A stretch of DNA of 64,000 nt from Misgurnus anguillicaudatus (lineage: Eukaryota > Chordata > Actinopteri > Cypriniformes > Cobitidae): assembly GCF_027580225.2 (NCBI RefSeq), contig NC_073358.2, positions 43,606,501 through 43,670,500 of the forward strand. The letters run 5' to 3'. Below, in pieces: positions 22,881-34,225 of this stretch (position 1 is its first letter; every line of letters starts with the position of its first letter). The position numbers were made by a program, and so were the translations under genes. The notes beneath the pieces were generated by a model. It had not been told where the DNA came from, did no database searches, and saw nothing but the letters and a program-made list of their open reading frames with translations.

Positions 22881-24468
22881 AGGATAATTCCGGTATTTAA
22901 CACTTTGAGTCTCATTTCTGGTTTGTTTTGGATGAACTACAGTGATGGACACAGAAATTTTGACAATGGGTCGTGTCTTGAGTTTTTGACTCGTTTAGAA
23001 GCGTCTCTTGAATGCTTCAGAATGGAAGTCAATGGCCATGCACAAACATGTCATTAAAACAACACTTAACGTTCATTTTCAAAACTGTGCTGCTCACCGA
23101 GTGGTTCGTGGTGTCCGTTGATGATTAAAAACAAGTTGTGTAGCGAAATACAGTTTCTGTCGTGTTTTATTTGGCATTTTGTAAAATTCCATTGACTTCT
23201 CTTGGAAGACTGTTTGCTCGCTGATATATCACTCCGCCGCCGGGAAACAGAAAAGGGACTGTTTACATGTGGTAGTAGTTTTTTCGCTCGGTTTCTCTCA
23301 GAAGATATTTTTCCCATATTTGTAGGGCTAGACTCGAATATTCGTTCCGTGGGTTGACATTTGATTTTCAGTTTTGAGATTCGAATATATATATATAAAT
23401 ATTTTACAGCGTTAATGCAGAGCTTTTGCCAAGCAGGAAGTGCGCTTCACGCTCCCGCTCTATAGGTGGCGCAGACAGACCAACATCCATAGCCAACAGC
23501 CACCAAACGCACACTAGTGATGGGCAGTCCGGCTCTTTCCATTGATTTGGCTCTTTCGGCTCAAGCTCTGGCTCTACAGTTTAGTGATGGCAGTCCGGCT
23601 CTTTTCACAGATTCGGCTCTTCTGGCTCGGCTCCCTGAGAAGAGCCGGCTCCCCTGTATGCGCCTGAAGATTCGGCTCTGCTCGTTCGCTACAAAGAATC
23701 AGCTCTTAGAGCCGCTCGTTCACGAACGACCCATCACTAACGCACACCAGTGTGAAAGAGATCGCCTTGAACGGAAAGCGCGCTTCCTGCTTTGGCATTC
23801 ACGCTAATGTGTTGTAAATAACGTTCAGTTTCTTGCAAAAACTGATTGATTTGCTTCACAAGACGTCAATATGTCACACGGAGTCATGGGGGATTACTGT
23901 TGTATTGGATATATATGCTTTAGCTCTTAAAGCGTGCGGATCTGTTGACTTGCATGACGGAGCACTGGGGTTTCTGCAAAATATCTTCCTTATTGTTGTG
24001 GTGATGAAAAAAACATATTGGATGTTGTAAGTGTTCTAAATAAACTTGATTTTGAAAGTATGCTACCGTTTTATTACAGTTTGTTGGACTACGTTCATTC
24101 ATGCTTCAGACTCAAATATAGAGCGGAAGTATATACGCGGTTGTGAGGTATCTGAAAAAATAGTTCCACTATAGCAAATAACACGGATTGAAATCATAAA
24201 TTGCGCCAATATATTTGTTTTTAATCATCAACGAACACCACGAACCACTCGGTGAGTAGTACAGTTTTGAAAATGAATGTTAAGTGTTCTTTTAATGTCA
24301 TGTTTGTGCATGGCCATTGACTTCCATTCTGAAGCAGTCAAGAGACGCTTCTAAATGAGTCGAAAAGTCAAGACTCGACCCATTGTGAAAATTTCTGTGT
24401 CCATCACTGTAGTTCATCCAAAACAAACCAGAAATGAGACTCAAAGTGTTAAATACCGGAATTATCCT
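22881..24468. mobile_element. TTAA-flanked long-TIR element, 1588 bp
   Basis: TTAA at 22877-22880 and 24469-24472 flank the ends AGGATAATTCCGG and CCGGAATTATCCT. Inverted arms of at least 250 bp are recognisable (CAATGGCCATGCACAAACAT, ACCGAGTGGTTCGTGG and their inverses). The centre carries a hAT-like MITE at 23515-23739. No transposase is present. Confidence 0.85.
23515..23739. mobile_element. hAT-like MITE, TSD ACGCACAC
   Basis: A perfect 8-bp duplication ACGCACAC (23507-23514 and 23740-23747) flanks the ends TAGTGATGGGCAG and CGACCCATCACTA. The interior is an array of GGCTCTTT and GGCTCGGCTC variants around a palindromic AGAAGAGCCGGCTC core. It is non-coding; the 96-codon frame over it is a by-product of the repeats. 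Confidence 0.88.
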
Positions 24469-25664
24469 TTAAGTGAGTGTCTTGCATGTATTTTGTGAAC
24501 GTGAGCGTCTCTTTAATCATAAACACTTTGACACGTGTGCAGCACGCACTTGTTTTGACAAAACACGTGATGCACATGGTTCACATGATGCAAAAAACAC
24601 ATATTTTGAAAACACGAGCAACAAATGACACTTAATTGTTATTAATGTAAAGATTGTACCTTGCTTTTGTCAAACTTACCAGCCCAAATATTTAACTACT
24701 AGACCAAACTAGTTAGTTTCCACTTTGTCTGTTGGTTTTTAGTGGAGAGATTTGATTTGGTGGGCAAGCAGAATCCATCTCATAAACCCTTAACATCTGT
24801 TAGTACACCCAATCGATGCTTTCACGCTTTGATGCAGACTCCACTTTTTGACCTGACTTCAGTCCAACGCTGATCATTTCTTTACTTGGATATGCCAAAC
24901 ACATATGAATGAAAGAGATGTGATTTAATTGATGATGCTGATGATGTTGTAACTTTCTCCCATTGAGGTCGGTACAGTGCTGTACTTTCTTGGTTCTTTA
25001 TGAAGTGAAGCCTCGCTGCGTTACAGCAACAGTGGAGATAAAGAGTCTGAGAGATGGTTTTATTTGAATATTCTCTGGTTCTTTTAGTAACAATTATTGC
25101 AGCCTCATTGTTTTTTTGTGGCCTGTGGATAACAACATGTGACGGTGAGGAGAGAGAAAAAAGAAAAACAAGGTAAGAACAAGGGTGGTGAGTTCTTTGA
25201 TGTTCTCATATCTGCAAGTCCTCATATTTTCATTCCTTCTCCCTTATCTAATTCCCTTTTGTTCATGCTTAGTTGAAATGGTGAACTTCCAGAACAGAAA
25301 GTGAAGTTACTCATTTCAGTTAAATAAAACAAAACCAGCAACTAAATTAAGCACGCTTTGGCAAACTATGACGTAGTTTTTCTTTTTCTGATATTTGATG
25401 GTCTTCAGATTTGATTGAAGGGAAAATTGGCAGTAGATTGCAAATATTTCATTACATTAAAGTAGATCTTTAAGCACTGTCTGATTTATTTTGGAGAGCT
25501 ATAAAAGCATTACATTTTGTTATTATTATTATTTGCACGTGTCTTGTGATGGCCTTCGGATTATGCACATTTCTGTGGTGTGATTTGTCATGACATCATT
25601 ATCCCGCGTTTACACGATTACATGGCATTCATGGCCCATGTGATGGCTTCATTTTATATTTCGG

Positions 25665-25935
25665 TGGCCCTGTCCCAAATGGCACCAAAAACACACTTTC
25701 ATGGCGTAACATTTCGATATTTGGGAAAAAGTTTGCTGCGAAGCTCGCATAAGTGCTGGCTAAGGAAAAGTGCACACAAAGGGCACAAATCAATCGAAAA
25801 GGTGGGGGGCCCAAGAGCACCCTTGTAAAACCCAAAATGACAAGTGGTGCAACCCACTGTCTTGTAAACTTAGGGTGGCACCCATTTTAAGGTCTACAAG
25901 TCCACATGAAGTGCATCATTAGGGACGCAGCTTGT
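25665..25935. mobile_element. Probable hAT-like MITE (CCTGTCCCAAATGG)
   Basis: The left end CCCTGTCCCAAATGGCACC and the right end GCATCATTAGGGACGCAG are imperfect inverted repeats. The interior contains GGTGGGGGGCCCAAGAGCAC. No certain target duplication was found. Confidence 0.5.
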
Positions 25936-26105
25936 GCTAAGCAGTGTTTGCCTTGTGCTTTCCTCTTATATTTAACCTTTATGAATGCAATATACTTACT
26001 ATTTACCCATTAAGGTGTGTTTCATTACACACAAATTTCTTAAAGGGGACCTATTGTCCGATTCACAATTTTACATTTCCTTTGGTGTGTAAGTGTGTAT
26101 TAGTA

Positions 26106-27349
26106 TAGGGTGACCATACGTGCTATTCTTCCCGGACTCGTCCTGGCCAGGATTTCGGGTGCGTCTTCCGGAAGTCATATTTGTCGACCGCATACGTCAT
26201 AGAGGATTATTATTATTATTACAGAAAAGCAACTGTTACATTTTAAGTAGGGCTGGAACAACGCGTCGATTAGTAGATGCAAAAAATATGTTGAGGCAAA
26301 ATATGCACGTCGATTCGTCAGACCCAAAATGGCGGTGCCGCGGTTTCACACGGCACGTTTTTTTCAGCACCCATGTTAACAAGCATGCACCCCTGTAGCA
26401 GCAGTGCTGGGATAGTTTCTGCATCAGTTCTATTTTTGCTGCGCTGCTCACGCTCAATTAAAGAGACAGTACTTTGTTTATGGTTTATATGCTTGTGGAT
26501 TGACGCGAAAAAGTGTCATTTTACCATAAAATCATGAATGTGATGCCAAGTGTGTTTTAAGCAGTCATGACTTTGAGCAATTTAACAGAAAGCAATGAAA
26601 TATGTAAAAACACACTGTTGCCAGAAGACTGCGCTTTCATTCACTCTCTGTACAGCAGTAAATGAGTCCTCATCTATCTTAACAAACTTAAGAGAATAAT
26701 GTATGTGCTTCTTAAGTCTATAATTGTGTTTATATCTGTCATTACATGGACTAGAACATCACGAAAACAATGTGGATTAAACAAATCAAGTTATAAAATT
26801 ACACTGACCATCAAAGGGCACATTGAAGAGGTTTTGCTCATAAATGCATGTAAAATAAAGTCATGTGAAATTGAGATTTCTATCATGTTACTAAACTGCA
26901 TAGTATGCGCTGCAAACGCTTTATTGAATGCTACCTCTGACTAAGAATGCATTATTTTGCACTTGTATAGTCTTTTTTATTTTGAAATTTTTAGAACAAT
27001 AAACATATATTGAAACGTTTAAATTCAGATATGTAAATCAACATGTATAAATTGCTATTAGTTAATTAATTGGGAGATAACAGAGAATCGAATTGAATCG
27101 AAGTCGAATTGGACTGATAAAATGAACCGTTAGATTAATCAATGCATCAAAAAAATAATCACTAGATCAATCGTTTAAAAAATAATCGTTTATCCCAGCC
27201 CTAATTTTAGGGTAAGAATGAAACTACGATTGTATGTCTTATGTTTTTAACTGATTGACGTTATACAGTCAACAAATACGACTTCTGGAAGACGCACCGA
27301 AATCCTGGCTAGGACGCTTGCGGGAAGAATGGCACATATGGTCACCCTA
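26106..27349. mobile_element. TIR element 'TAGGGTGACCATA', probable TSD TA
   Basis: The ends TAGGGTGACCATACGTGC and GCACATATGGTCACCCTA are inverted. Subterminal blocks (CAGGATTTCGG, GTGCGTCTTCCGGAAGTC) are also repeated inverted near 27280-27310. TA flanks both ends. A hAT-like MITE occupies its interior. Confidence 0.7.
26248..27203. mobile_element. hAT-like element, TSD ATTTTAAG/ATTTTAGG
   Basis: Eight-base flanks ATTTTAAG (26240-26247) and ATTTTAGG (27204-27211) differ at one position. The ends TAGGGCTGGAACAACGCG and ATCGTTTATCCCAGCCCTA are partly inverted. The interior, 956 bp in all, has short frames only. Confidence 0.7.
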
Positions 27350-27505
27350 TATGTTACCGATATGCTAAAGGTACGTACCCCAAAGTAAACAGTGATGCAA
27401 GTTATCATCTCCAACGTAAATCTCTTTTCTTGGACTACGACAAACACACGGATTGTAGGCAACAGTTTACTTCCTGGGATTGGTGATGTAGACAAGACCG
27501 ACATT

Positions 27506-28644
27506 TAGGGATGCACGATATATCGGCCGACATATCATTATCGGCCGATAACTGCTTATTTTTAATATTACCGGTTATCGGTCTGAAAGCAAAATTAGGC
27601 CAATAAATGAAAGCCGATAAATGATGGATTATTTTGGTTTGTTGAACGACTTCACTTGCTCATTGCTGGCCATGTGAAGTTTTGATTGGTGCTTTCTGTG
27701 ACATAGCACGAAGACGACACGTGTTGCGGGCTTAAGAAGAGTATGCTGGTCTAGCGCAAAGACCAGATGTTCGCAGTCTGGGAGTTTTTCATGTTGAAAT
27801 TAATATGAATATTTATCGGCCTATATATATATATCAGTTATTGGTCCCCAAATATAAAGAGTTATCGGTTATCGGTATCGGCCAAAATTTCCGTATCGGT
27901 GCATCCCTACTAAGGGTGTCACGATTTCGATTTTAAATCGAAATCGATCGAAATTAAGTCACAACCCCGAACATCGAATTAAAAAATGGGATCATTGATG
28001 CTGCCACGCCCCCATCTCACGTCTGGTCGGCTTGCCAAGCGGGGGAAAATAAACTCTCAGAAGTGCCTTTAAAAACATCCATCCAGCAGAACGCGATTTA
28101 TATTTTAAAACACGAGGGATGTTTTGCTACAACTCCTTGAATGCATATCATAAACAGGATTACTACCTAGTGATCTGCCTTCGGACAGAGCGCAGCTCTC
28201 TGCACATGCACGAGAGAGCCGCCAAGATGCAGCGGGTTATATTTTAAACAAAAGGTATAGTTTGCCTTAGCCCGCATGAAACGCATAAAACTGAACAAAT
28301 ACGTAAGGATTATTACTTTCGTTTATGTTTAGACTTTGGACAGATGCGAGACCGCGTGCATGTGAGACAGAAGCGCAGCTGCTTATGACGCACCGGTTTT
28401 ATTTCAGATAATAGGAGTCAAGACGCGCGCATTAAGTCTATCTGCGTGCAAGAAGGAATTCTCTCTCTACAAGCTCTCCGTGTAAAGTAAAGCCCACAAA
28501 TGTGAAACTATAATAATAAAGGCATATAATTTTTTGTCTTAAAAAAATTCATTTAAAAATCGAGAATCGAATTGAATCGTGACATCAGAATTGCAAATGT
28601 AATCGAATCGAGGATTTGGAGAACCGTGACACCCCTAATCCCTA
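27506..28644. mobile_element. hAT-like MITE, TSD CCGACATT, interrupted at its last bases
   Basis: CCGACATT at 27498-27505 and 28645-28652 flanks an element that starts TAGGGATGCACGATA and ends GGTGCATCCCTA at 27909. It is rich in ATCGGCCGATA. Its terminal ATCCCTA occurs twice (27903-27909 and 28638-28644) because another MITE inserted there. Removing 27911-28637 and one copy of the duplicated ATCCCTAC restores a contiguous element and its target duplication. Confidence 0.85.
27911..28637. mobile_element. hAT-like MITE, TSD ATCCCTAC, inserted in another MITE's tip
   Basis: ATCCCTAC (27903-27910 and 28638-28645) flanks the ends TAAGGGTGTCACGATTTCG and GAACCGTGACACCCCTA. The duplication comprises the last seven bases of the host MITE plus the first base of that MITE's own duplication. 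The interior holds a palindromic AAATCGAAATCGATCGAAAT block and a GC-richer centre. Confidence 0.88.
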
Positions 28645-28953
28645 CCGACATTACCATAATTCCTCCCCCTTTGGACTTCCTGTTAGCATTGCATAATCTT
28701 TCAAACATGGTAAGGAGCGTCACATTTCCGGCTGACGTCAGAGGTATTAGCTGGCCAATCAGGGACACAGCGCTTTTCAAATCGATGAGTTTTGTAGAGG
28801 AATCCGTGCGTTTCAGGAAGAGATGGAAATCTGGAGCTACAAAAATTTACGGAACAGTGTTTTTTGAACCATAAACCACACGAACACATTGTATTATACC
28901 AAATACACAAAATTTTTTCATTGTTTTTTAACAATGAAATGGGTGCTCTTTAA

Positions 28954-30390
28954 CAAGACTTTAAAGGTGCCACATTATTCTCATCATTATGTATTTTCAT
29001 AGTATTTTATGCACTTTAGCAGCATGATAAGCTTTCATGTAATATGCTTTTTTGTAAAGTTTTTCTTGACAACCTTGACTGCCCTACTAAGCCACAGGTT
29101 ACCATAGAAAAAAACTGCATGTTCCTTAGAGAGAAAAGAACAAATGTTTAGAAACACATTTAATGAAACACTTCACTTGCTCATTCACTCGTGAGTAATC
29201 CGTGTTTAGCGGTTGATTTTTTTGGAGGTTCAGTGTATTTAATATCATTCCTTATTGACATAAAAAATGAGTTTCTGGGAAAATGAAACCTTTGAAATGT
29301 GTTAGCAGTGAGTAATTATATTCAGTTTGTATGTGAAATAAATGCAAATTAACCAGCAATTCACAAAGACTGAAAGCTGCAACTAAATGATCTTTTGATG
29401 CCTGACTGCCTGCAAAGAAGTTTAATTTCTTAAATGTTAACTATTGCAGCCTTTTAAACAATTTCCACAGAAGCCTCCTGATGGTCTAATGATGCCTTGA
29501 AGGTCTCTAAAAGAAACTACGAGAGATGTCACATTGGTTTTGTATATATTCCAGTATGAATATATGCATGTTGTGCCTTACTGTAGATTTACTGACACCA
29601 TTTAGTGAGAATATAAAATGTATATGATACACATACAGATAAGACTTTCAATGTAGTTAAACCATTTAACATGCAAACCCCAAAACCACTAATATGTATA
29701 TTTATTTATTATTCCTCTTTATTACATAATAAATCCCAGACTTTCTGGGAAACATTCCCATAATCTTTTATATTTATATATAAATGCTCACACATTTCAT
29801 TGTTGTCATTTTGCATTGTTTTAACAAGGTCCACAGACATATCTCTAAAAATATTATTATAAATGCTTGGCTGCCTTAACTGCACATCTATAAATACAGT
29901 TTCACTAGCTCTGCAATCCAAGACTAAGAGTCATTCTCACCACCTGCTCTCTGTTTTACACCAGGTTTTGGTTTAAACCTACTTGTCTTTGAAACGGCCC
30001 CTTGAGAGTAATTAAAATATTGTCTCATCCTTTGAAAAAAAATGTTTTTGTGGCTGACAGATGGTTCGTAGGTACCACAACAAAAGTTTCCTTTTGTCTT
30101 GGACGACTGTTTGGTTTGAAACAAATGGCGATCAACAATTGCCAAGAATTAAACACAGTTTATCAGTAAATTAACCAGTTTCAAATTGCTTGAAAGCCAA
30201 TTTATGGATGTAGGGACATTGTATGGTTTTACACAATTTGCATGGATAGAGGTATTTGCTGTTAGTTTATAAAGATTTGAATTAAATGTACTTTTTTTGT
30301 GTGTTTCCTGATTTATTCAGGTTGATTTCAAAGCCAAATTTGGTTCACACAAAACTATAATTTAGTTTTATTTATTTATTTATTTTTGTT
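28954..30390. other. AT-rich single-copy stretch, no gene seen
   Basis: No transposon borders are visible. The minus-strand frames at 29709-29921 and 29924-30145 have no splice borders or motifs I can name. This may be intron or conserved non-coding sequence. Confidence 0.4.
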
Positions 30391-30932
30391 TAATTTATCC
30401 CCTGCTGTAAAAAATGAAACAGTTTAAACCAGCTGGTTTTTACTTAAAACCAGTAAACAAAGCAGTCTTGACAAGGCTGAAAGACCAACTAAGACCAGCT
30501 TACAACTGTGAGAGCCAGTAAGATGCAAATTTTAAGTGTCCTATCACTGTTTAGAAGTCCCGGACAACAGGTTTAAATGCATGCAAGGTCAAAAAAACAC
30601 TAATTTTCTCAAAATATTAATTTTAAAATTACCCCATTTCTCAGAGATCCCCAAACGATTTGTGTGAAGTCGTTCAACGACTCAATCTGCCTAAACCCCA
30701 CCTTTCAGTAGCTTACTCTGCTCTAATTGGTCAACTGACACAGTCTCCGCACAGACCACAGATCAGTGGCACAGACCAACAATAGTGCAACATGTATTCA
30801 CCTAGTGCTAACATGATTTACTGAGAAGACATTATCGACATCAATACACATCATTCATCATTAGTTCAAGCAATAAAAACGACGAAAGAAACTAAAGTTT
30901 TACATTTATTTAAGCAAGTACGTAAGCTAACC

Positions 30933-31218
30933 CAGTGGTTCCCAAACTTTTTCAGCCTGCGGCCCCCCCTTGTGTACGGTGCATTCCTTCGCGGCCCCAC
31001 AAAGAAAATTTGTGAGGAAAAAACGGTTCTAAAACTCAACATTTAAAAAAAAAACATTAAATTATACAAAAAAGTAGTGCTTTTGGTTAGTAGCCTATTT
31101 TTTTTTAGGTTTAATTACACATAATTCATGATAAATTAATGTATTTCATAAAATGTCATAAAACTGGGGTCCCCTTGACACCATCTCGTGGCCCCGGCCC
31201 CCAGTTTGAAAACCACTG
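30933..31218. mobile_element. hAT-like MITE, TSD AGCTAACC/ATCTAACC
   Basis: The ends CAGTGGTTCCCAAACT and AGTTTGAAAACCACTG are inverted. Eight-base flanks AGCTAACC (30925-30932) and ATCTAACC (31219-31226) differ at one base. GCGGCCCC-type motifs mark both subterminal regions. Confidence 0.85.
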
Positions 31219-31388
31219 ATCTAACCGAACCATAGCAAAAATTAAAACAGTTAAGTTAGTGCACATGCGTTAGCCGCTTGCTAACGTGACTCTCTGACAG
31301 TATATTAAGAATTTAAACAACGTCATCATTCATCATTAAACCAAGCAATAAAAACGACGACAGACACTAACATTTTAACCTCATTTAA

Positions 31389-32283
31389 AGGAATATTCCA
31401 TTTTCTTAAAAGAAAAATCCAGATAATTTACTCACCACCATGTCATCCAAAATGTTGATGTCTTTCTTTGTTCAGTCGAGAAGAAATTATGTTTTTTGAG
31501 GAAAACATTGCAGGATTTTTCTTTTTTAAATGAACTTTAATAGACACCAACAATTAATACTTAACTCAACACGTAACAGTTTTTTTTCAACGGAGTCTCA
31601 AAGGACCACAAACAATCCCAAACGAGGCACAAGGGTCCCATCCAGCAAAACGACTGTCACGTTTGACAACAAAAACAACAAATACACACCTTCAAAGCAC
31701 AACTTCTCGTCCAGATCCGGTCGTGATGCGCCAGCGTGACCCGACGCAATACGTCATGACGTCAAGAGGTCACAGAGGACGAACGCGAAACTCCACCCCA
31801 GTGTTTACAAGTGTTGAGAAAGAGGACCGTTCCGACGTTGTTGTATGTCAACTGATACTACATAATGTCTTTGTGTCAGTTTATTGTTTACAATGGTCCG
31901 CAAATGTGCGTTTTGTAATGTAACACGTGACCTTCCTACGTCACTACGCATTTACGCTAGGTCGCGCTGGACCGGATCTAGACGAGAAGCTGTGCTTTAA
32001 AAGTGTATATTTGTTATTTTTATTGTCAAAAATGACAATCGTTTTGCTAGATAAGACCCTTATGCCTCGTTTGGGATTGTTTATAGTCCTTTGAAACTCC
32101 GTTGAAAAAAACTGTTAAGTGTTGGTGTCCATTAAAGTCCATTAAAATGAGAAAAATCCTGGAATGTTTTCCTCAAAAAACATAATTTCTTCTTGACTGA
32201 ACAAAGAAAGACATCAACATTTTGGATGACATGGTGGTGAGTAAATTATCTGGATATTTCTTTTAAGAAAATGGAATATTCCT
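31389..32283. mobile_element. TTAA-flanked long-TIR element, 895 bp
   Basis: TTAA at 31385-31388 and 32284-32287 flank near-identical inverted arms of about 350 bp (AGGAATATTCCATTTTCTTA at both ends; blocks ATGTTTTTTGAGGAAAACAT, CGTTTTGCTGG/CTAG and CTAGACGAGAAG also mirror). The 150-bp centre is GC-richer. A short frame from ATG at about 31893 (MVRKCAFCN, a Cys-x2-Cys start) is reminiscent of a THAP N-terminus, known from Kolobok and P transposases. It is too short to claim. Confidence 0.88.
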
Positions 32284-32841
32284 TTAAGCAAGTATGAAAC
32301 TTACAGGTTGTGGTTAGGAGACGCATGTTGTTCCAAATAAAGTGGGTACTGAACCATATGGGTATCTTTTCTCCTTGAAAAAGTAATTTTAACCACAAGT
32401 TCTTCATATAGCTTCATCCTTTGGTAGTGAAAACAACACAAACTGAACACACAGCGTGATATGATGTTTACACCCTAACTAGCTGTGGGCAAATCATAGT
32501 TTTCGTTTCTCCCGCGGGCAAGGCTGTAGGCGGAGATTATTATGCAAAGTGTTTCGTGTGAGGTGGATAAAGACAGGCAGGAGATTCAATCCATATGACG
32601 ACTCGTTTCAGCGATTCAGAGTCAACTCCCTACTTTAGAAGCCAATAACTTTATTAATCACTTTTGGTTCAACTACTTTGCACATTGTTTATATTGATGG
32701 ACAGCTACATGACACACTGCAATGCAGGTCAATTTCGATTTTGGATCTGTGTGGCTCTTTAAATGAAAATGTCATGTATTTGAATATGGATTTTATCATG
32801 TCACTTGTTTACCCAAGCACTTTTGGTAAAATTTTATTATA

Positions 32842-33045
32842 AACTCTAAAAATGCTGGGTTATTTTCAACCAGTGCTGGGTCAAAAAGTCCAGCCGTTGA
32901 TTTAAATTACCCAGAAAATGTTTATAGTTTGCCTAAAAATGTGTTAAAACAACCCAGCAAAGATTAAATTACAACCCAATGGTCTGAGATCATTCCCTTT
33001 TGACCCAACAATGGGTTGAAAATAACCCAGCTTTTTTTAGAATGT
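32842..33045. mobile_element. 'AACCCAGC' MITE
   Basis: The ends AACTCTAAAAATGCTGGGTT and AACCCAGCTTTTTTTAGAATG are inverted and match the family at 445-740. It has no internal tandem repeat. Confidence 0.7.
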
Positions 33046-33639
33046 AAAACTACAAATACCAACAGTTCTAATACTGTTTAATAGTTGTTTAACCATTATC
33101 TACTTGTGTGCACTAGAATTACAGCAAAGTACAGGAATCACTGAGCTCTGAAAGTGAGCCGGAAAGTATCAGCATCACGGGGGTCGAGTGCAATATAGAA
33201 TTACATCAAATACAGAACAAGATTACCCGAATATGAAGCAAAATAGTAACCCAGTTACTGATCAAAGCTTTGCTCTCAATCTGGCACTCTGGAGAACTCA
33301 CTTGAGATGTTTTTACTGCCCCGCACTATGTTTATTATGACTGCTACACAGCTGGAGTTTGATTAAGAAGGAAAGGTGCTATGCATCATATTGTAACATA
33401 GCACCACCGTGACTCACACCAGCAGTCTGGTTGAGGGAATCAGCAGATATCGAGAAAGAGAGCGATCGTAAATGATATTCCCACAGACTGCCGTAAACAT
33501 TCCCTATCCTGTATGTTAAAGCTACCAGCTTCTGTTTAGCTCAAGCATCTAAGATAATGAGTCTAGATTGAGCCTTAGAGCAAGTAAAGTGCTGAATCTG
33601 TATAGGGAATGTGTACTGTAAGTGATATGGTAGATATAC

Positions 33640-33704
33640 CTGCAGGAGTTCTGCAGCGAGTCTGTTTGCGTAGGACTGCAGACGTAGCTTGACGTTAACT
33701 GCGG
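33640..33704 (-). CDS. Possible 65-nt internal exon, unidentified gene
   Basis: On the minus strand CATGTTTCAG precedes 65 nt that end CTCCTGCAG|GTATAT. After two bases completing a codon, the frame reads AVNVKLRLQSYANRLAAELL plus Q, an amphipathic helix-like peptide ending in phase 0. That phase would join directly to the phase-0 exon at 18811-18945. The pyrimidine tract is weak, a second frame is also open, and the size is small, so chance is a real alternative. No family is recognised. Confidence 0.3.
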
Positions 33705-34225
33705 CTGAAACATGCCCACTTCACAACCACTTCAGCCATGCTGAGGAAAAAACAAATGAGAAAAACACAAAAGGATGAGAAATGTGATTACTTGAGCTGG
33801 TGAAAGACAACTCAGACTGACAAATGGCCTCTCAAAGCGAAGGTGGATCGGTTGCTTATTGATTGGCGTTTACAGTGAAATGCAGGATACTGTAGTGGGA
33901 ATAATAAATGAGGAAAGATAACAGATAACAGATTGACTGTTTAAAAGTAAGAGAAAGAATATAGTGCAACTGCCCCTCTTGTTCAGAGCTGAGCTCGTTT
34001 CTTATTTATTATATTTGTTTATAAAAAGCATTTATTTATATACTCACCTAAAGGATTATTAGGAACACCTGTACAATTTCTCATTAATGTAATTATCTAA
34101 TCAACCAATCACAAGGCAGTTGCTTCAATGCATTTAGGGGTGTGGTCCTGGTCTAGACAATCTCATGAACTCCAAACTGAATGTCAGAATGGGAATGAAA
34201 TGTGATGAGGGCTGGTCTGAGTATT

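Larger units (their letters stand above)
22665..24640. mobile_element. Outer foldback split at its centre by a TTAA element
   Basis: The left arm (22665-22876) carries CAAAATATGTGTTTGG, CTATGTGCATCACGTC and GTTTATGATAAGAGACGCTC. The right arm (24473-24640) carries the same blocks inverted and in reverse order. The 1588-bp element at 22881-24468 lies between the arms, so it landed near the centre of an older palindrome. Confidence 0.65.
26044..28949. mobile_element. TTAA-flanked element enlarged by four insertions
   Basis: TTAA (26040-26043 and 28950-28953) bounds the ends AGGGGACCTATTG and GGGTGCTCT. Native sequence is limited to about 26044-26105, 27350-27497 and 28653-28949. The rest consists of four younger elements: 26106-27349 carrying 26248-27203, and 27506-28644 carrying 27911-28637. 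Without them the element is about 0.5 kb. Confidence 0.75.
30490..32760. mobile_element. Host repeat carrying two insertions
   Basis: Segments 30490-30924, 31227-31384 and 32288-32760 read as one older sequence. The block CATCATTCATCATTA then AAGCAATAAAAACGACGA then TTTAAGCAAGTA occurs twice (about 30847-30925, and 31325-31388 continuing at 32288), so the host has an internal direct repeat. Its superfamily is not determined. Confidence 0.5.
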
